DNA from: Eulemur rufifrons
Lineage: Eukaryota > Chordata > Mammalia > Primates > Lemuridae
DNA length: 64,000 bases
Reading direction: 5' to 3'
NCBI RefSeq assembly: GCF_041146395.1
Contig: NC_091008.1
Span: 3,671,501-3,735,500, forward strand
Part shown: positions 12,790 to 25,010 of the stretch, piece by piece
Layout of the letters: each line of letters starts with the position of its first letter
Numbering within the stretch: position 1 is the stretch's first letter
Translations under genes and position numbers: made by a program
The notes under the pieces: model-generated
The model's input: the letters and a program-made list of their open reading frames with translations, nothing else
Database searches by the model: none
What the model was told of the DNA's origin: nothing

Positions 12790-13200
12790 TCCACAGTCTC
12801 TTCATTCAGCTCCTCAAATGCGTCCAGCTCATCCAAGCTCAGGCCCTTCGATCATGCTTGCCTTTCTGCCCAGAAGACTCTCTCACCCCCTCTTTACCTG
12901 GCTGACTGCTGCTTACCCGCCAGGTCTCAGGTTTTTAAAGAATATTTCTCATAAAGGTCAACCATACACTTTGTCTAAATTGGAGCCTTCCCTTCCGCTG
13001 CACCCCTCTCCCCTTCATGCTGTTTGCCGTTGTCTGCAATTGCCTCTTTGTGTGTTCAGTTCTAGCATTTGTTTCCCTCCCTTGGTTGCGTGCTTAAGAG
13101 CAGAGAAGGGGTTTGTTTTGTTCGCTACCTTCTATGCAGCATGTAAATACGGTGGCCGTCCTGTAACAAATGTCAGTTAGCGTTTGTGGAGCGAATGAAT
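12790..13200 (+). repeat. L2-like LINE fragment containing a chance 142-codon frame
   Basis: 'cctttctgcccagaagactc', 'ggctgactgctgcttacccg', 'ccaggtctcaggtttttaaa' and the closing 'gtggagcgaatgaatgg' follow L2 3' order. The plus frame 12752-13180 (142 codons) crosses this relic and has no recognised domain, so I do not call it a gene. Confidence 0.65.
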
Positions 13201-14851
13201 GGACACACGAACGACTGGTGTTAGTCTGTTGAAGGCGAACGCGCACGCGTGCTACACTTGCAGGAGTAGCTTTATCTTGGGGTATCCTCCCACCCCACTC
13301 TCAGTCTGTGGAGCAGTGTCTATCGTTGAAATCATCCTCGAATATTTCTTAGTCCTTGAGGTTTAAAAACTTGACAAGTAGCATCTGTTTTGAGAAATGC
13401 TTCTGAAAGGAATCCTCTCTGGTCTGCGTGAATACTAAACTGAACTACATATTTTTTTCCCCAGGAGCGTTTTCTTTAATGATTGAATGTTTTTCACCGG
13501 ATTTCCTACTTTTCACAGGTTGGGTCTTCTTGATTTTGTCTACTGGGCTCTTAGTTTCTGCAACATTACAATCCGTGAGTGTATTCTAGCTATGATTTTG
13601 GTTTGCTATGATACGGTTTCTCCTTTTTTTTTTTTTGTTTAGAAAATTTCTATTTAATATTTTAAAATTTCTATTTAAAATTTTCTATTTGATGTTTCTA
13701 TTTAATATTTAATGCTAATATAAAATTAAATATAGAATGTGGTATTTTAGATATTTTCTAATTCTTTGTTTTATTTATAATTATCTGACAACTGTAATGA
13801 ATGTTTTCACCAAGTACGTATAGACACCGCATTAGCGATTCTCACTCCCGTTGCCCTGTTCTTTTCTTCTAGGGTCGAGCATGTTTCCTCTTTAACCCAG
13901 TAGCATTCACACGTGCAGCAAACTTACTTTGTGTCTTTGCTTGCTGGGACCTGCTGAGTTTGAGCACTCACCTCTGGCACCGATTTTGGGTGCATCATTT
14001 ATTAATTCTCTGCCTTTTGGTCACTTGTTGCTGTCCAGGCATTCAGCACTGTACCGCATTCCGAAGCCTGTTCAGACTTTGCCAGCCGGATGGCTACAGT
14101 CCTGAGCCCTGCCCCTGAGAAAGGAAGGGTTTTGTGGAGCTGTGTGCATTTCAAGGCCTAAGCCATCTCCTATGCAAAATACTGACCATTCAACAAAAAC
14201 CACCTAGAATAAAATTTCGCGACATACATTTGATGATCATTTACAAAAAACAGAACACAAGTAATAGAGTTTAAATGGTAACATTTACTTTAATTGGAAT
14301 AAAGCTCTCTCTATTTCATTAAAAATGGTAGGCTTGCCATACTTAACTAGGGCATTAAAAAAAAGAAAGTATTTATAGGGAATCACCAATGCCTTCTTGT
14401 ACTCTAAGTTCATCATGCATTTTGGACAGGTTAAAAAGTTAGTCATCTGCGGTTTGCCATCCTTTGAAATATTGCAGAGCAAAGCTTTTGGCCTACAAGG
14501 GCCAGAGGCATCCTGGATTAGTTCCTAATTTTAGCAATATCCTGAGATGACACTTGGACCTGGAGAGCCCTGGGGCCTCCAAGAGCCAATTTGAATCCAC
14601 TGGCCATCTGTAACTGGCTTACCTTTAAACAAGTTGTCCCACAAAAAAATAACTAAATAAAAATAAAAAACAGAAAAACAACAACCTGTTTTTTTCCCAA
14701 GGTATCATCTAGTAAGTAGGGACTGCCTAAAACTATAAAGTTTATTATGATGATTGTTACTTAAACATTTTAGACAGCTCTTTCCCACTTACTCATACTT
14801 CTGAAAATGCAATCAATTGTGCAATTTCATTACTCTTCTCTTAAAAATTAG
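13201..14851. other. Unique DNA, no gene recognised
   Basis: Apart from the AT-rich tandem repeat at 13645-13711 and a local CpG cluster near 13190-13255, I can name nothing here. The minus frame 14482-14285 (65 codons) has no recognisable features. Confidence 0.4.
13645..13711. repeat. Degenerate tandem repeat of 'tttctattt' units
   Basis: The nonamer 'tttctattt' recurs at about 13647, 13668, 13682 and 13695, separated by 'aatattttaaaa'-like spacers. It is an AT-only simple repeat of low complexity, probably replication slippage. Confidence 0.6.
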
Positions 14852-15157
<306 letters not shown>

Positions 15158-15177
15158 CTCCTCCTCTTAAAAATTAG

Positions 15178-16085
15178 ATCCATCCTCTTTCTCCTCAATT
15201 TTTTATAAATATCAACACATTCCAATACTATTATAAGATTAACACATTCAAGTAATAAATATATACCTACTTATTGTCCTCATGGAATTATACTAATCTT
15301 CCTGATCACTTTGATTATTTTGGTGTTCAGCACAAATATATTTTCATTGAGAATATAATCAGCAGATATTTTATTATCACTAAACCAATTCTGTCCCAAT
15401 CTAGTGACCCTTAGTTTAAGTAAGAAGTGAGAAATGAAGTTAGAGTAAATGACTATCGATTGATATTGGTCTCTAGTTTCTAGAATTCAAAGTAAAAGGA
15501 GAGGCTGAAAAAAAATCATTACATACTAAGACATTTATCCCAAATGGATTTATAAATTAGTGTCTAAATATTTATGGGAAAACGGTAGATAGTAAATGGT
15601 TGGGTTATATGAGTGTTAGGTATCAAGTTTTGCTCCCTCTCTTTCTATTTCAATTCAGCTTAAAAATCTCTTCACTTAAAAAAGTGATTGCCTAGAGACC
15701 TTTGAAGCCAGGGAGGATGATGAGGGGGCAAGAGGTTTATTCCCAGGGTCACACTTCATTTGCATAAGCTAGTAACCATAGGGCACTGTGGAATGTCTGT
15801 AAATAGATTTCATTACAGAAGTTCAGCTTAAAGGGACTAAAAATAATCCCCAAGCAAACATTTTATATTGCTTCAGGTTCTGCTGTAATAAAAATATTTT
15901 AGTAACACAACATTCTGTGGAGGCAGGAAATGAAACAGGAGGGTCTCCATATCTTTCTTTTGGTGCCCTGTTATGAAATGTTTTAAAGAAGACAAACATA
16001 ATATTCTTATTTTAACAAAATAGTCGTACAAAAACAGGATTATGTCATTCTATATGGCTGTCACTAGGTAGTAAAACAAATACAG
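15178..16085. other. Unique DNA, no gene recognised
   Basis: AT-rich, with no named repeat and no open frame of interest. Confidence 0.45.
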
Positions 16086-16086
16086 A

Positions 16087-16158
16087 TCTCGCTCTTTCTC
16101 TTCCGTCCCCTCCTCCCTCTTCCTCTCCTTTTCCTCCCTCTCCTCCTCTCCCCTCTTT
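16087..16158. repeat. Polypyrimidine tract
   Basis: Seventy-two bases are almost entirely C and T on the plus strand, with an unbroken pyrimidine run of 53 bases at 16106-16158. Such tracts can adopt triplex DNA and are prone to slippage. There is no exact repeat unit. Confidence 0.85.
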
Positions 16159-16844
16159 ATGTCTCCGCTATTGTCTCTTTTGAACTCTTACTTTTCCATC
16201 CTGCCAATCTTTCAGGTTCACTGCTGCAGGATCTGTCTAACAATAGCATGCCTGGCAATTTTGAATATTGCATTCTTCTCTCCAAAGGAGAGAAACTCCA
16301 AAGGAGTTTTGTATAGAAAAGTTGATTTAAAATTCAAATATTCAGCTTTAAACATTAGCATCTCTGAAAAAGGAATGGATGTAAAATACGCTGTTTTAAT
16401 CTGACACAGCAAAAAGGGAATGCGCTGTTAATAAACCTTAGTGATGTTTAAGCTTGAATGACAACAGTGGAAGACATCACATGCCTGATTTCTCAGATTG
16501 TTTTATATATATATTTCCACATATTCTGATACTTTCACAGGTGAGTAACTTATATCAATTTTTCAAATAGAAACATGCTGCTGTAAATGTTATTCTAATA
16601 AAATTTATGCCAAGGATGCCTACTTTCATGCTTTTGTATGTTGGTTTAAGAAATTGTGATAGCACATGTCAAACTTGCGGGTCATGTTCTGTACTCTGCC
16701 AACTCTAATATTTTATTTATTCATGCATCCGTCACTAAACACTTACTAAGACACTGTGCCAAGTGCTAAGTAGGGATAGTGCTTGGGCTCAGGTCTCAGC
16801 GTTGGAAACCTGGACTGTGAAAGGGTACGAAGTGCCCTGGGTTG

Positions 16845-17055
16845 ATCATGTACTTCATAGACTCAGGTCTGCCAGGGCTCAAATGCTACTTAAGAAACTA
16901 GTTAGTTGAGCTGTTTGGGATAAGATACTTCGCACCTCTAAGTCCAGTGTCCCCACTTGGGAAAAGGGTCAACATACCTATTTTGCAGAAGGCTTGTGAG
17001 GTATAGGGAAAATACGGATAAAGTGATTGCTATGTATGACTAAAAGCATCCTAGC
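16845..17055 (+). repeat. MIR SINE
   Basis: 'actcaggtctgccagggctc', 'aaatgctacttaagaaacta', 'agaaggcttgtgaggtatag' and 'aaagtgattgctatgta' follow MIR order. An adjacent piece at 16725-16770 ('aaacacttactaagacactg') may be another MIR or L2 scrap in reverse. Confidence 0.6.
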
Positions 17056-19029
17056 TAATTTTATCATTATAGACAGTACTGATTTATTCCAGTTTTAACA
17101 AAACTAATAATTTAATGATTTTAAAGTAAGCAATTTAAAATATTCACTTGTTAGTAATATGAGAACATATTTTTGATGGTTTCAAATTGAGTGGGATAGG
17201 TCTCAATAAAGAAGTTTTATCTGCATTCATGTGAGTTCCACACCATCAAAAAAAGTTGAATGGATTTAGTCATATTATCAGAATAAGGACTAGAATAGTT
17301 GAAAACCTTGAGGCTTAGTATGAAATTGGTATTCAAGAAGAATGTCTGTAAAAACAACATATTTGTTAGCCTGGGAACTGTTAGATCGGGCTCTATACAT
17401 AAAAATTCCATAGTATCTCTTTGCCTATGATTTAAACTTATATTTCTGCTTAAAATACCCCCAATCCTCCATATATATTTATTTATGAGAAGGTGCAAGT
17501 TATAACATAGTTCTATAAGAAAAAAGGAGGGAGACAATGTAGAGCACATAGATGCATCATTTTTCCATGGAAACACTAGTTTTTTACAGTAATTTAATCA
17601 GGTAATTTCAGTTTATGTTACTTTGTATTTCATCATGTTTACTTTTCTAATAACTACAATTATTCTCAGACTGACATTACATTTTCCCCTAGAATAGATG
17701 TGCTTAAATTGAAAAAATTCAATTGAATAAGAGCATGTAACGAGAAAATGTAATCCATCGTTATTAAAAAAGGCAGCTTACCTTTATCTGGGTGTTAAAT
17801 AGTACAAATCCACGAGAGCCAGTGAAGGTTTTGAAGTCAAAACGAAGGGCATTACCAAGGCTGAAGTGGATTTGTCACAGAATTATCCGTATTACTTCAG
17901 AAATAGGTTATTATATCTAGGAGGGGTAAGGGGAAATACGAAGGAATCAAACCAGAGAAGGACCGTTTTATTTTCGTATCTCCTTACCAGGGCAAAATGC
18001 TTCTGGTTTAGATTAATGCAAAATTTATTTAAGATAAATAAAATCCAAAGCAGTTAACTGAATAAAGAGCCTTACATCTAATTTATTAAATGCAATGGGA
18101 TTTCTAGAAGGAAGCTTCAGATGAAGATGTCTTTGACTAATAACTCTTATAATAGCATTGAAAAGAACACCAGTGTAGAGACCAGATGGTACGAGAAATG
18201 GCATCTGTTTTGACTGGGAATCCACACCCGTAGCTCACAGCGTTTGTGTTGCGTTCCGTGCTATTGGCATGTCTTTAAGGAATGTATGAACCATGCCTTT
18301 CCTGCTAGAAGATGCGACCACTTACATAGTTTTTAAAAATTTTACAGTGGCAGCAACAAAGTCAACGTTACTTTAAGCATGGATTTTTAAATAATGCATT
18401 AAAATGTACTGATTCATACGTAGTTGCAGTGCTCTTGAATTTACGTACAATGAAAATAACAAATAGTGGTGAAAAACAGCATTTTACTAGATCACTGCAC
18501 TTTTATTATAGTAAGCGTAGCATGGTTTGGGGTAAAATTACCTGCATAATTGAAAGAATTCCATCATAACATGATTTCACCTCCATGTCATACCCTACAG
18601 CATGCATTTTATGGACGTACTTAGAGCTCTGTGCCCATGTTTAAATTACATGCTTTACAGAACCAGATTCAAATGTGCTTCTGTATGTCATTCGAACTGT
18701 CATGGAAGTGGTAATCAGACATGTCATGCAGTTTTAGGTAAATAGTCTTTTTAAAAGAATTGTATATGTCTTCATATGAAATGATCCAGAAAAAGATAGA
18801 TTTATCTTAGTAATTCTTTTCTTAATACTTATTCACTCACTATGCTACTATCATTTCTTTAAACTCATAAAAAAGAGGACTTGTTTACCTTCCTGCTCAC
18901 TCTTCTCATGTCTCTCTCCTGGTACTTAGGATCAAACAAGACACACTCATGATCCAAGGTTACTCTTATTATAAGGAAATATTTTTCCACCTTTCAGATT
19001 CTGGAGTATACTATATATGATGTAATTGG
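17056..19029. other. Unique DNA, no gene recognised
   Basis: Frames of 63 to 119 codons on both strands (17217-17576, 17866-18225) have no recognised domains. The longest, 119 codons on the minus strand, is rich in aromatic and aliphatic residues, as expected from AT-rich noncoding DNA. Confidence 0.4.
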
Positions 19030-20060
19030 GATAAAGATACCAAGAAAAAGACTAAGATTGTAGAGTGAGATGAAAACAAATTATGTGATGCTTGCAAGAG
19101 ACACATCTCAAATATGAGACCGTGATTGGAAGTAAATGGATTAAAAGAGACATATCATGTATACACTGGCCAAAAATAAATAATTCCAGAGAAATTTTAG
19201 TTTAAGAAGTCAAGTTTGTGTCATTATTGGTGATAAACAGGAACATTTTAAATGATAAATACTCAAACCTTTAGGGCAATGTTACAATCTTAAATCTTAT
19301 GTATACAACATAACTTTATAACATTAAAAATATAAGACACATTTCTTTGTGTGAAAAATAGAAATACACAAATCCATAGAGTTGGCAACTGGAATAGAGC
19401 TATTCCAATAGCTGAAAGAAAAGGCCGGTAGAAATCTTAGTGGGGTATAGAAAATCTGAACAGTCCAATTAACAAATTTGACCTAATTGACTTATATAGA
19501 ACAATGTACCCAATGACAGAAATCACATCCCTTTCAAATGCACATGGAATATTGATCAAATTTCCTATTATCTAGGACATAAAAAGTCTTAATAAATTTC
19601 AAAGGATTGAAATAATAATTCAGAATATGCTTTCCTGAAGGTAATGAAATGAATAAACAAAAGGTAACGAAAATTCCAAAACTGCCTTTAAATTAAACAA
19701 AATACTTAGGAATGTCTGTGTGTCAAGGAAAAAATCATAATAAAACAAATCAAATCAAATATAAATAGAAAAAGGAAATAATAAAGAACCAAAATAAAGG
19801 AGAAAATAAATGTAAAATAAAGAAAACTGACTGTCAAAATGTGATTCTTTGAAAAGGTCAACATATGAAAAACTCTTTGTAAGAGTGAAGACAAAAAAGA
19901 GAACACAAATTATCAATATTAATAATGAAAAAGGCAATATTATTGCAGATACTAAATATATTAAAAATAATGAGGACATTATGAATAAGTTTGACAATTT
20001 GGATGAAATGAATAAATCCTTCTAAAACCACAACCAAAATTGACAGAAGAAAAAAATAAA
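19030..20060 (+). mobile_element. Old L1 ORF2 relic
   Basis: The plus strand follows the endonuclease-to-RT linker part of L1 ORF2: 'gcaagagacacatctcaaat', 'aaatttgacctaattgactt', 'atatagaacaatgtacccaa', 'aaatgcacatggaatattga' and 'gaggacattatgaataagtt'. Multiple stops and frameshifts make it a dead relic. Reverse-strand frames at 19706-19997 are shadows. Confidence 0.8.
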
Positions 20061-20272
20061 AATATAAAATGCTCCAAAGCTTAAAGCGTCAATTACCTTC
20101 AGCATAACATGCCAGGTTACTCTGTTTATTATTCATATTAACTACTGTGTTCTTATCACATAGTATTTCGCTAATCTTCAAGCACTTTTCCCTCTTTTCT
20201 GTTTCTGCTTATTCTTCATTGGGATAGGCTTTTCAGGTGTAGACCACTGTAGTGTCTTCCTTACCTTTTGGG

Positions 20273-20576
20273 TTTTTTTTTTTAGGGAAAGAGTTGCTCT
20301 TTGTTGCCCAGGCTGGAGTGCAGTGTAGCGATGACAGCCCACTGGAGCCTCGAACTCGACTCCTGGGCTCACTTGCTCCTCCTGCCTCAGCCTCCGGAGC
20401 AGCTGGGACTACAGGAACGCACCTTCATGCCCTGCTATTAATATTTTAAAATGTTTTTGGAGAGACGAGGGCTTGCTGCGTTGCCCGGGCTGGTTTCAGA
20501 CTCCTGGCCTCAAGCGATGCTTCTGCTTCAGCCTCCCAAAGTGCTGGGATGAGAGGCGTGAGCCACCGCACCTAGC
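20273..20576 (-). mobile_element. Old Alu (AluJ-like) SINE
   Basis: Poly-T is followed by 'gttgcccaggctggagtgca', the ancestral 'gtagcgatgacagcccactg' and an end at 'gagccaccgcacctagc'. It is diverged from the young Alu copies and lacks the extended linker, so it predates them. Frames at 20178-20449 are repeat-derived. Confidence 0.9.
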
Positions 20577-20767
20577 TGTCTTTTGTTTTTATTTTGGTTT
20601 GTTTGTTTTAGATCTCTTCCCGACTACCGATATTTCCTGAATATTTATAGCCTCATCAATCTTTGCAAAGCACGATTTCCATGTAGGGCAACTCACAGTC
20701 CCTAGGTAATTCTTGAACTTTAAACTAAGCCTTAAATATTTGCTTAAACCATTTTTGTTCTCCTCTG

Positions 20768-20955
20768 CACCGTGGTTCTCAATGTATGGTCCTACGATTG
20801 GCACACAAGTATTGCCTGGAAATTTGCTAATGCAACTTCTCAAGCCTCATCCCAGATTTACTGAATCAGACTTTCTGAATAAGAAATTTTTAGTAAGGTC
20901 TTCCAAAGCTCCCGGGTGATCCTGATAGATGCTATAATTTGAGAAACATTGCCCT
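20768..20955. mobile_element. MER5-type hAT-Charlie nonautonomous DNA transposon
   Basis: 'gtggttctcaatgtatggtc' at one end, 'tttactgaatcagactttct' in the middle, 'aagctcccgggtgatcctga' and 'taatttgagaaacattg' at the other end follow the MER5A layout with its hAT-type inverted ends. It has no coding capacity. Confidence 0.8.
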
Positions 20956-20989
20956 ATATATGTGTAAAAATCTACCTCGTAAGCCTTCC

Positions 20990-21150
20990 CTAAATGATCT
21001 AGACCGGCATTCCTGCTACTGCTTTGATTTACTAATTATCCTCTCACATGTGTATCTTATCCTCTTAACCAGATTATACGTCCTTCAAGATAAGGAAACA
21101 TTTACTCTAGCCTAGTCCTTTACATATGGCTTGTTCTGAATTAATGAAAT
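20990..21150 (+). repeat. L2 LINE fragment
   Basis: 'ttgatttactaattatcctc', 'cttaaccagattatacgtcc' and 'ttcaagataaggaaacattt' match the L2 3' region in forward order. Confidence 0.6.
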
Positions 21151-21185
21151 CAACCAGAATACTCAGGAGTATTTTTTTTTTTTTC

Positions 21186-21791
21186 ATTGCTGCTGTAACA
21201 TGTTAATGTTACCAAACATGTAGCAGCTTTAAACAACACAAATGTATTATCTCTCAGTTTCCGTAGGTTACAAGTCCTTGTGGACTTGGCTGGGCCTTCT
21301 GCTTAGGGTCTCACAAGGCCAAAATCAAGGTTCTGGCTGGACTGCGTCCCTTACTGGAGGTTCTGGGGAAGAATCTGCTTCCAAGCCCATTTAGGTCATT
21401 GGCCAAATTCAGTTCCTCATGGTTGTAGGACCGAGATCTCCGTTTCCTTGTTGGATGTCGGCTGAGGCTAATCTTTGCTCCTAAAGATTGCGCGGATTCC
21501 TTCTCTTGCTGTCCATAGGTCGCCTCTAACAGTGGCGAGCTGATTCTCCACCATGTTTCAAATCTCTCTGACTTCTCCTTCTGTGGCTTTTCTCTGACTG
21601 TAGCCAGAGAGTCTTAACGGCTCGTGTGATCAGATTAGGTCCATCGGGATAATCCAGGATAATCTCCACACTTTTGAAGAATTGCAATTTTAATTACATC
21701 ATCAAAGTCCCTTTTGCTATGCAAAGTAGCATATTCACAGGTTCCAGGAATTAGGGCATGGACATCTGTGGGGGCCATTCTGCCTACCACA
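21186..21791 (-). mobile_element. MLT1-type MaLR solo LTR
   Basis: Read on the minus strand it starts with the MLT1-like 'tgtggtaggca' and 'ggaacctgtgaatatgctac', continues through 'ccaggattatcccga', and ends with 'aaatacattt'-like poly-A signal sequence and 'tacagcagcaat'. It is a solo LTR of an ancient nonautonomous retrovirus-like element. No internal region or gene is present. Confidence 0.85.
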
Positions 21792-22560
21792 CCAGGCAAT
21801 TGATTTAATGGTTATATGCAAAAAGATCCAACTGCAAACGATACATACCGCATTGCATTTGTAACTAACCCACATCGAGTCAAAAACCAAGAAACAAAGA
21901 AAATTACAGCACTATGAATTTTACTAGTAGCCAGAAATATTTACCTATATAGGTAGAGATGAGTAATATAGCTAAAAGAAAAAAGTCAATTTTGAGAGCC
22001 TTTAGCATTTTTAATAGTGGAAAAAAAGTCATCGGTGATACTTTAAGAAGATAGGCATAGACTACCTGTAGGTATTTCAGTTCACACTGCCCAGCATGGC
22101 TTCAAACACTGTTGGCAGTTTCCGGACGGTGATGGGGTCTTCCTTTGAGAGCCCCCTGTGAAGGTCCTCCCCGCTGGACTTGTTGAACAAACACTATTTT
22201 ATACCTTAAATCAGGTCATCACAAACATACATGTCAAATCTGGCGAAAATCTGTCTAGCCATTTTCAAATGATGGTGTAACAGCTAGCAGATAGAAACTT
22301 TATTTATATAGATCAGGACAAAAATGCTTTGTATGCCAATTATGATGTAATAGTCATGCTTGGAAAAGCTTTAAAATCTCTAAAACAAACATAAGGTATT
22401 ATCACCATCAATAACAACAATTATGTTTTACGATTTTCATTGTAAGTACTGTCATTTTAGTTATGTCTATAAGTAAGAGGGGATAAGATGTCCTATCAGA
22501 TATCTGTTTAATAGGGCTTAATTATTTATTATGGGACTGTATAATATATTTAATAAAATT
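21792..22560. other. Unique DNA, no gene recognised
   Basis: No open frame and no repeat could be named. A moderately GC-rich patch lies at 22085-22190. Confidence 0.45.
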
Positions 22561-22885
22561 AATGAGATTCTGATTACTTGAGCCGGCTGCTCTCTTTGGC
22601 TGGAAATCTCTTTGATAAGAAGTAAAGCAAGATTGCCAGTTTTCTTATGAGAATTACAGGGTTTGAGGATTAGTCAACTGAGAATTGGTGAGGTCCTTCT
22701 CTAATTAATGTCTTCCCACCGATGTTTGCCCTAATCTCTGCTTTTATTACATTTATTACAATGCTTCAGCGGGATATCTGTGTGGCAGAGAAGATTTATT
22801 AAATAAGGTTACTCTTTGGTTAGTGAAACAGCAATAAAGGTCCTAATTCTGTATTTGTTACTTTGTTAATTCCTTTTAATTTAAA
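22561..22885. promoter_or_regulatory. Candidate conserved noncoding element
   Basis: The stretch is repeat-free and rich in homeodomain-like TAAT cores, with a TCF/GATA-like 'CTCTTTGATAAG' near 22608-22619. The call rests only on texture and motifs. No alignment was possible. Confidence 0.25.
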
Positions 22886-22909
22886 GAGTCACCTTGAGGG
22901 AGGCGCATG

Positions 22910-23090
22910 TTTAAAATGGAAAGAGCAATCATACTGGAAACTGAGACATCCACTTCGAGTCTTGGCTTTGCAAAGTCGGGCAGGTCATTGAATCTCTTTA
23001 GTCACCGATTTCTTAAACCATAAAATAGAGGGGATTTGGGTAAGATAATCTCTAAAATCACCTTAGCTCTAAAATTAAATAATTGGCTGA
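22910..23090 (+). repeat. MIR SINE
   Basis: 'ggaaactgagacatccactt', 'cgagtcttggctttgcaaag', 'gggcaggtcattgaatctct' and 'aaaatagaggggatttgggt' track MIR in forward order. Confidence 0.75.
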
Positions 23091-23129
23091 TGTAAAGGGA
23101 GAATCTTGTAAGAATTGATTAGTGGAAAT

Positions 23130-23640
23130 ATTTTCAGAGTTTACTTCTCACTTGATTTTTGCAATTGTCTCTGAACTAGTTTTCCTGTTTCCATCACTTG
23201 GATGGGTAACTGCTGTAGCCTACTGGAAGATTTTTATCCTCTGTTCAAAAATCTTTCACATTTAGTCTAAATTTCAAGGCTCTCTGAATTGTGGTCGTAT
23301 CTGTCTTTTTAGTTTCCTTTTCCCTTATTTTCTTTCTTTCTTCCTTTTCTTTTATTAAATATTTCTCTCCAATCCAACATTTCAGCTAATGTGCTTGCTG
23401 TAATTGCTATAGTTGAACGTATTTGTATTTTGTCCTCCTCATCTTTACTCATGTTACACTATCTGCCTAATATCCTTCCTTCCCCACCCCGACACCCTTA
23501 TCCCTCAACATGCAAGCACATACTTTCAACCCCACCTGCTGAAATTCTAACTCCTGCTGCAAGGTCAACCCAAAGGCTATTTCCTTTCCTCTGTCTTCTG
23601 TAATTATTCCAACTGGATGCAATCTTTTTTTTTTTCCCTC
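23130..23640. other. Pyrimidine-rich stretch, probably an ancient repeat
   Basis: C- and T-rich DNA resembles the block near 1 kb in style ('ctgttcaaaaatctttcaca'). It includes a simple 'ttttctttctttcttccttt' patch near 23328-23350. Opposed frames at 23391-23712 are judged to be chance. Confidence 0.3.
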
Positions 23641-23654
23641 TGAAATCCTATGGG

Positions 23655-23830
23655 ATTTATGATATTTACAATTCAATAATAAACATTTGACACATATTTG
23701 TTTAATGTGCATGTTTTCTAGGCACTGTCTTTGGCACTGGAAGAGGAAAAATAGACATGACCTCTGTCCTCATAAAACTTACAGTCTCGTGGATGAGACA
23801 GATGTTAATCAGATTACACAAATTTGGATG
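23655..23830 (-). repeat. L2 LINE 3'-end fragment
   Basis: 'ttctaggcactgtctttggc', 'gacctctgtcctcataaaac' and 'ttacagtctcgtggatgaga' are the reverse complement of the L2 3' end. Confidence 0.75.
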
Positions 23831-24814
23831 AATGTGTGAAAGAAAAAGTCTTACTTTGTTTTTCTTTACTTTTTTACTGTTTGAATCTGAGTCCCTATAC
23901 TAAATTATGAACCTGAAAAGAAAGTCTTTACACATCTTTATGGTATTAAATCGCTCCTATGTAAATATTTATAGAAGAAATACTCGAGGCTTTAGATTTG
24001 GGGTTATAAATTAAAAATGGTCTCTAACATTATCCTAGACCATAGACTAATTGGGCATTTTCCTCTATTTCCTGCTGCTTTCAAAATTGAGTAGGAAAGA
24101 AGTTAGATTGGATTAAATACATTATTAAAAATCATACATTTTATTTTGTATCTAAGAGATTTTGGGGGTCATATTTTATGGAAGTCACCTTACCCTGATG
24201 TTTTTTGGCCACCCTGTATTTTAGGTTTCACATTTGAAAGGTAATTGTTTTATTGTCATATTTTGAGTAAGATGTCCATTTTCATTTAATAAAGAGGTCA
24301 TTACTTTTCTAATATGTATTTATTGAATATCATGTACACAGGACTGTGGAACTTTTTATAGATGCTACAACATAGTTTGAGATAGTTCAATAAACATTTA
24401 CTGCATTCATACTGAAATCTCACAGTGTAGTGAGCTTTGAGCACGAATGGGACATAATCTATACTATTGGAAAGCTGCATTCTTCTGGAGGAGGCAGAAA
24501 CGGCTATTGATAATATCAAAATTTTGGATCCAAACATGGATCTTTAGTGGATATATGTTCATATATTATAAATTCTAACAACAATATTCTTAAGAAGATA
24601 AAATTAAGAGGCACACAATGTGATAATAATGAAAATTCTAAAGAATGCTGTGGCCAGGGATGGAAATACTTTAGTGAAATACGATGAACTACTACAAATA
24701 TTTTCAACTTAATTTTTTTTGTTGTTAAATCCACTGATCACTCTAATTACAGGACTAAAAGTTTGGCTTTGTAGATTGACAACTGGTTTTCTATTGCTGG
24801 AAAGGCAACATCAT
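23831..24814. other. Unique DNA, no gene recognised
   Basis: AT-rich. Minus-strand frames of 72 to 78 codons at 24301-24734 lack any recognisable feature. Confidence 0.4.
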
Positions 24815-25010
24815 CGTGGTTAAGCTTTCAACTCTAGATTTAAAGTTCTGTGCTAGTATTAAAATCAAGGCTTCATTGCTTACTAGCAATGTGACACTAA
24901 AAACAACCATACCTATCTAATCTCAATGTTCCCATCTATAAAAGGAAGGTAAAAACATAACGTATCTCACAGTAAATGCTAAAGAAATGTAGCTATCCTT
25001 TATCTTCTTT
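24815..25010 (+). repeat. MIR SINE
   Basis: 'gtggttaagctttcaactct', 'attgcttactagcaatgtga', 'cccatctataaaaggaaggt' and 'cgtatctcacagtaaatgct' follow MIR order. Confidence 0.7.

Noticed and set aside
12752..13180. Plus-strand open frame of 142 codons
   Set aside because: It lies across an L2-like relic, has no domain or conserved start context, and looks like low-stop pyrimidine-rich DNA.
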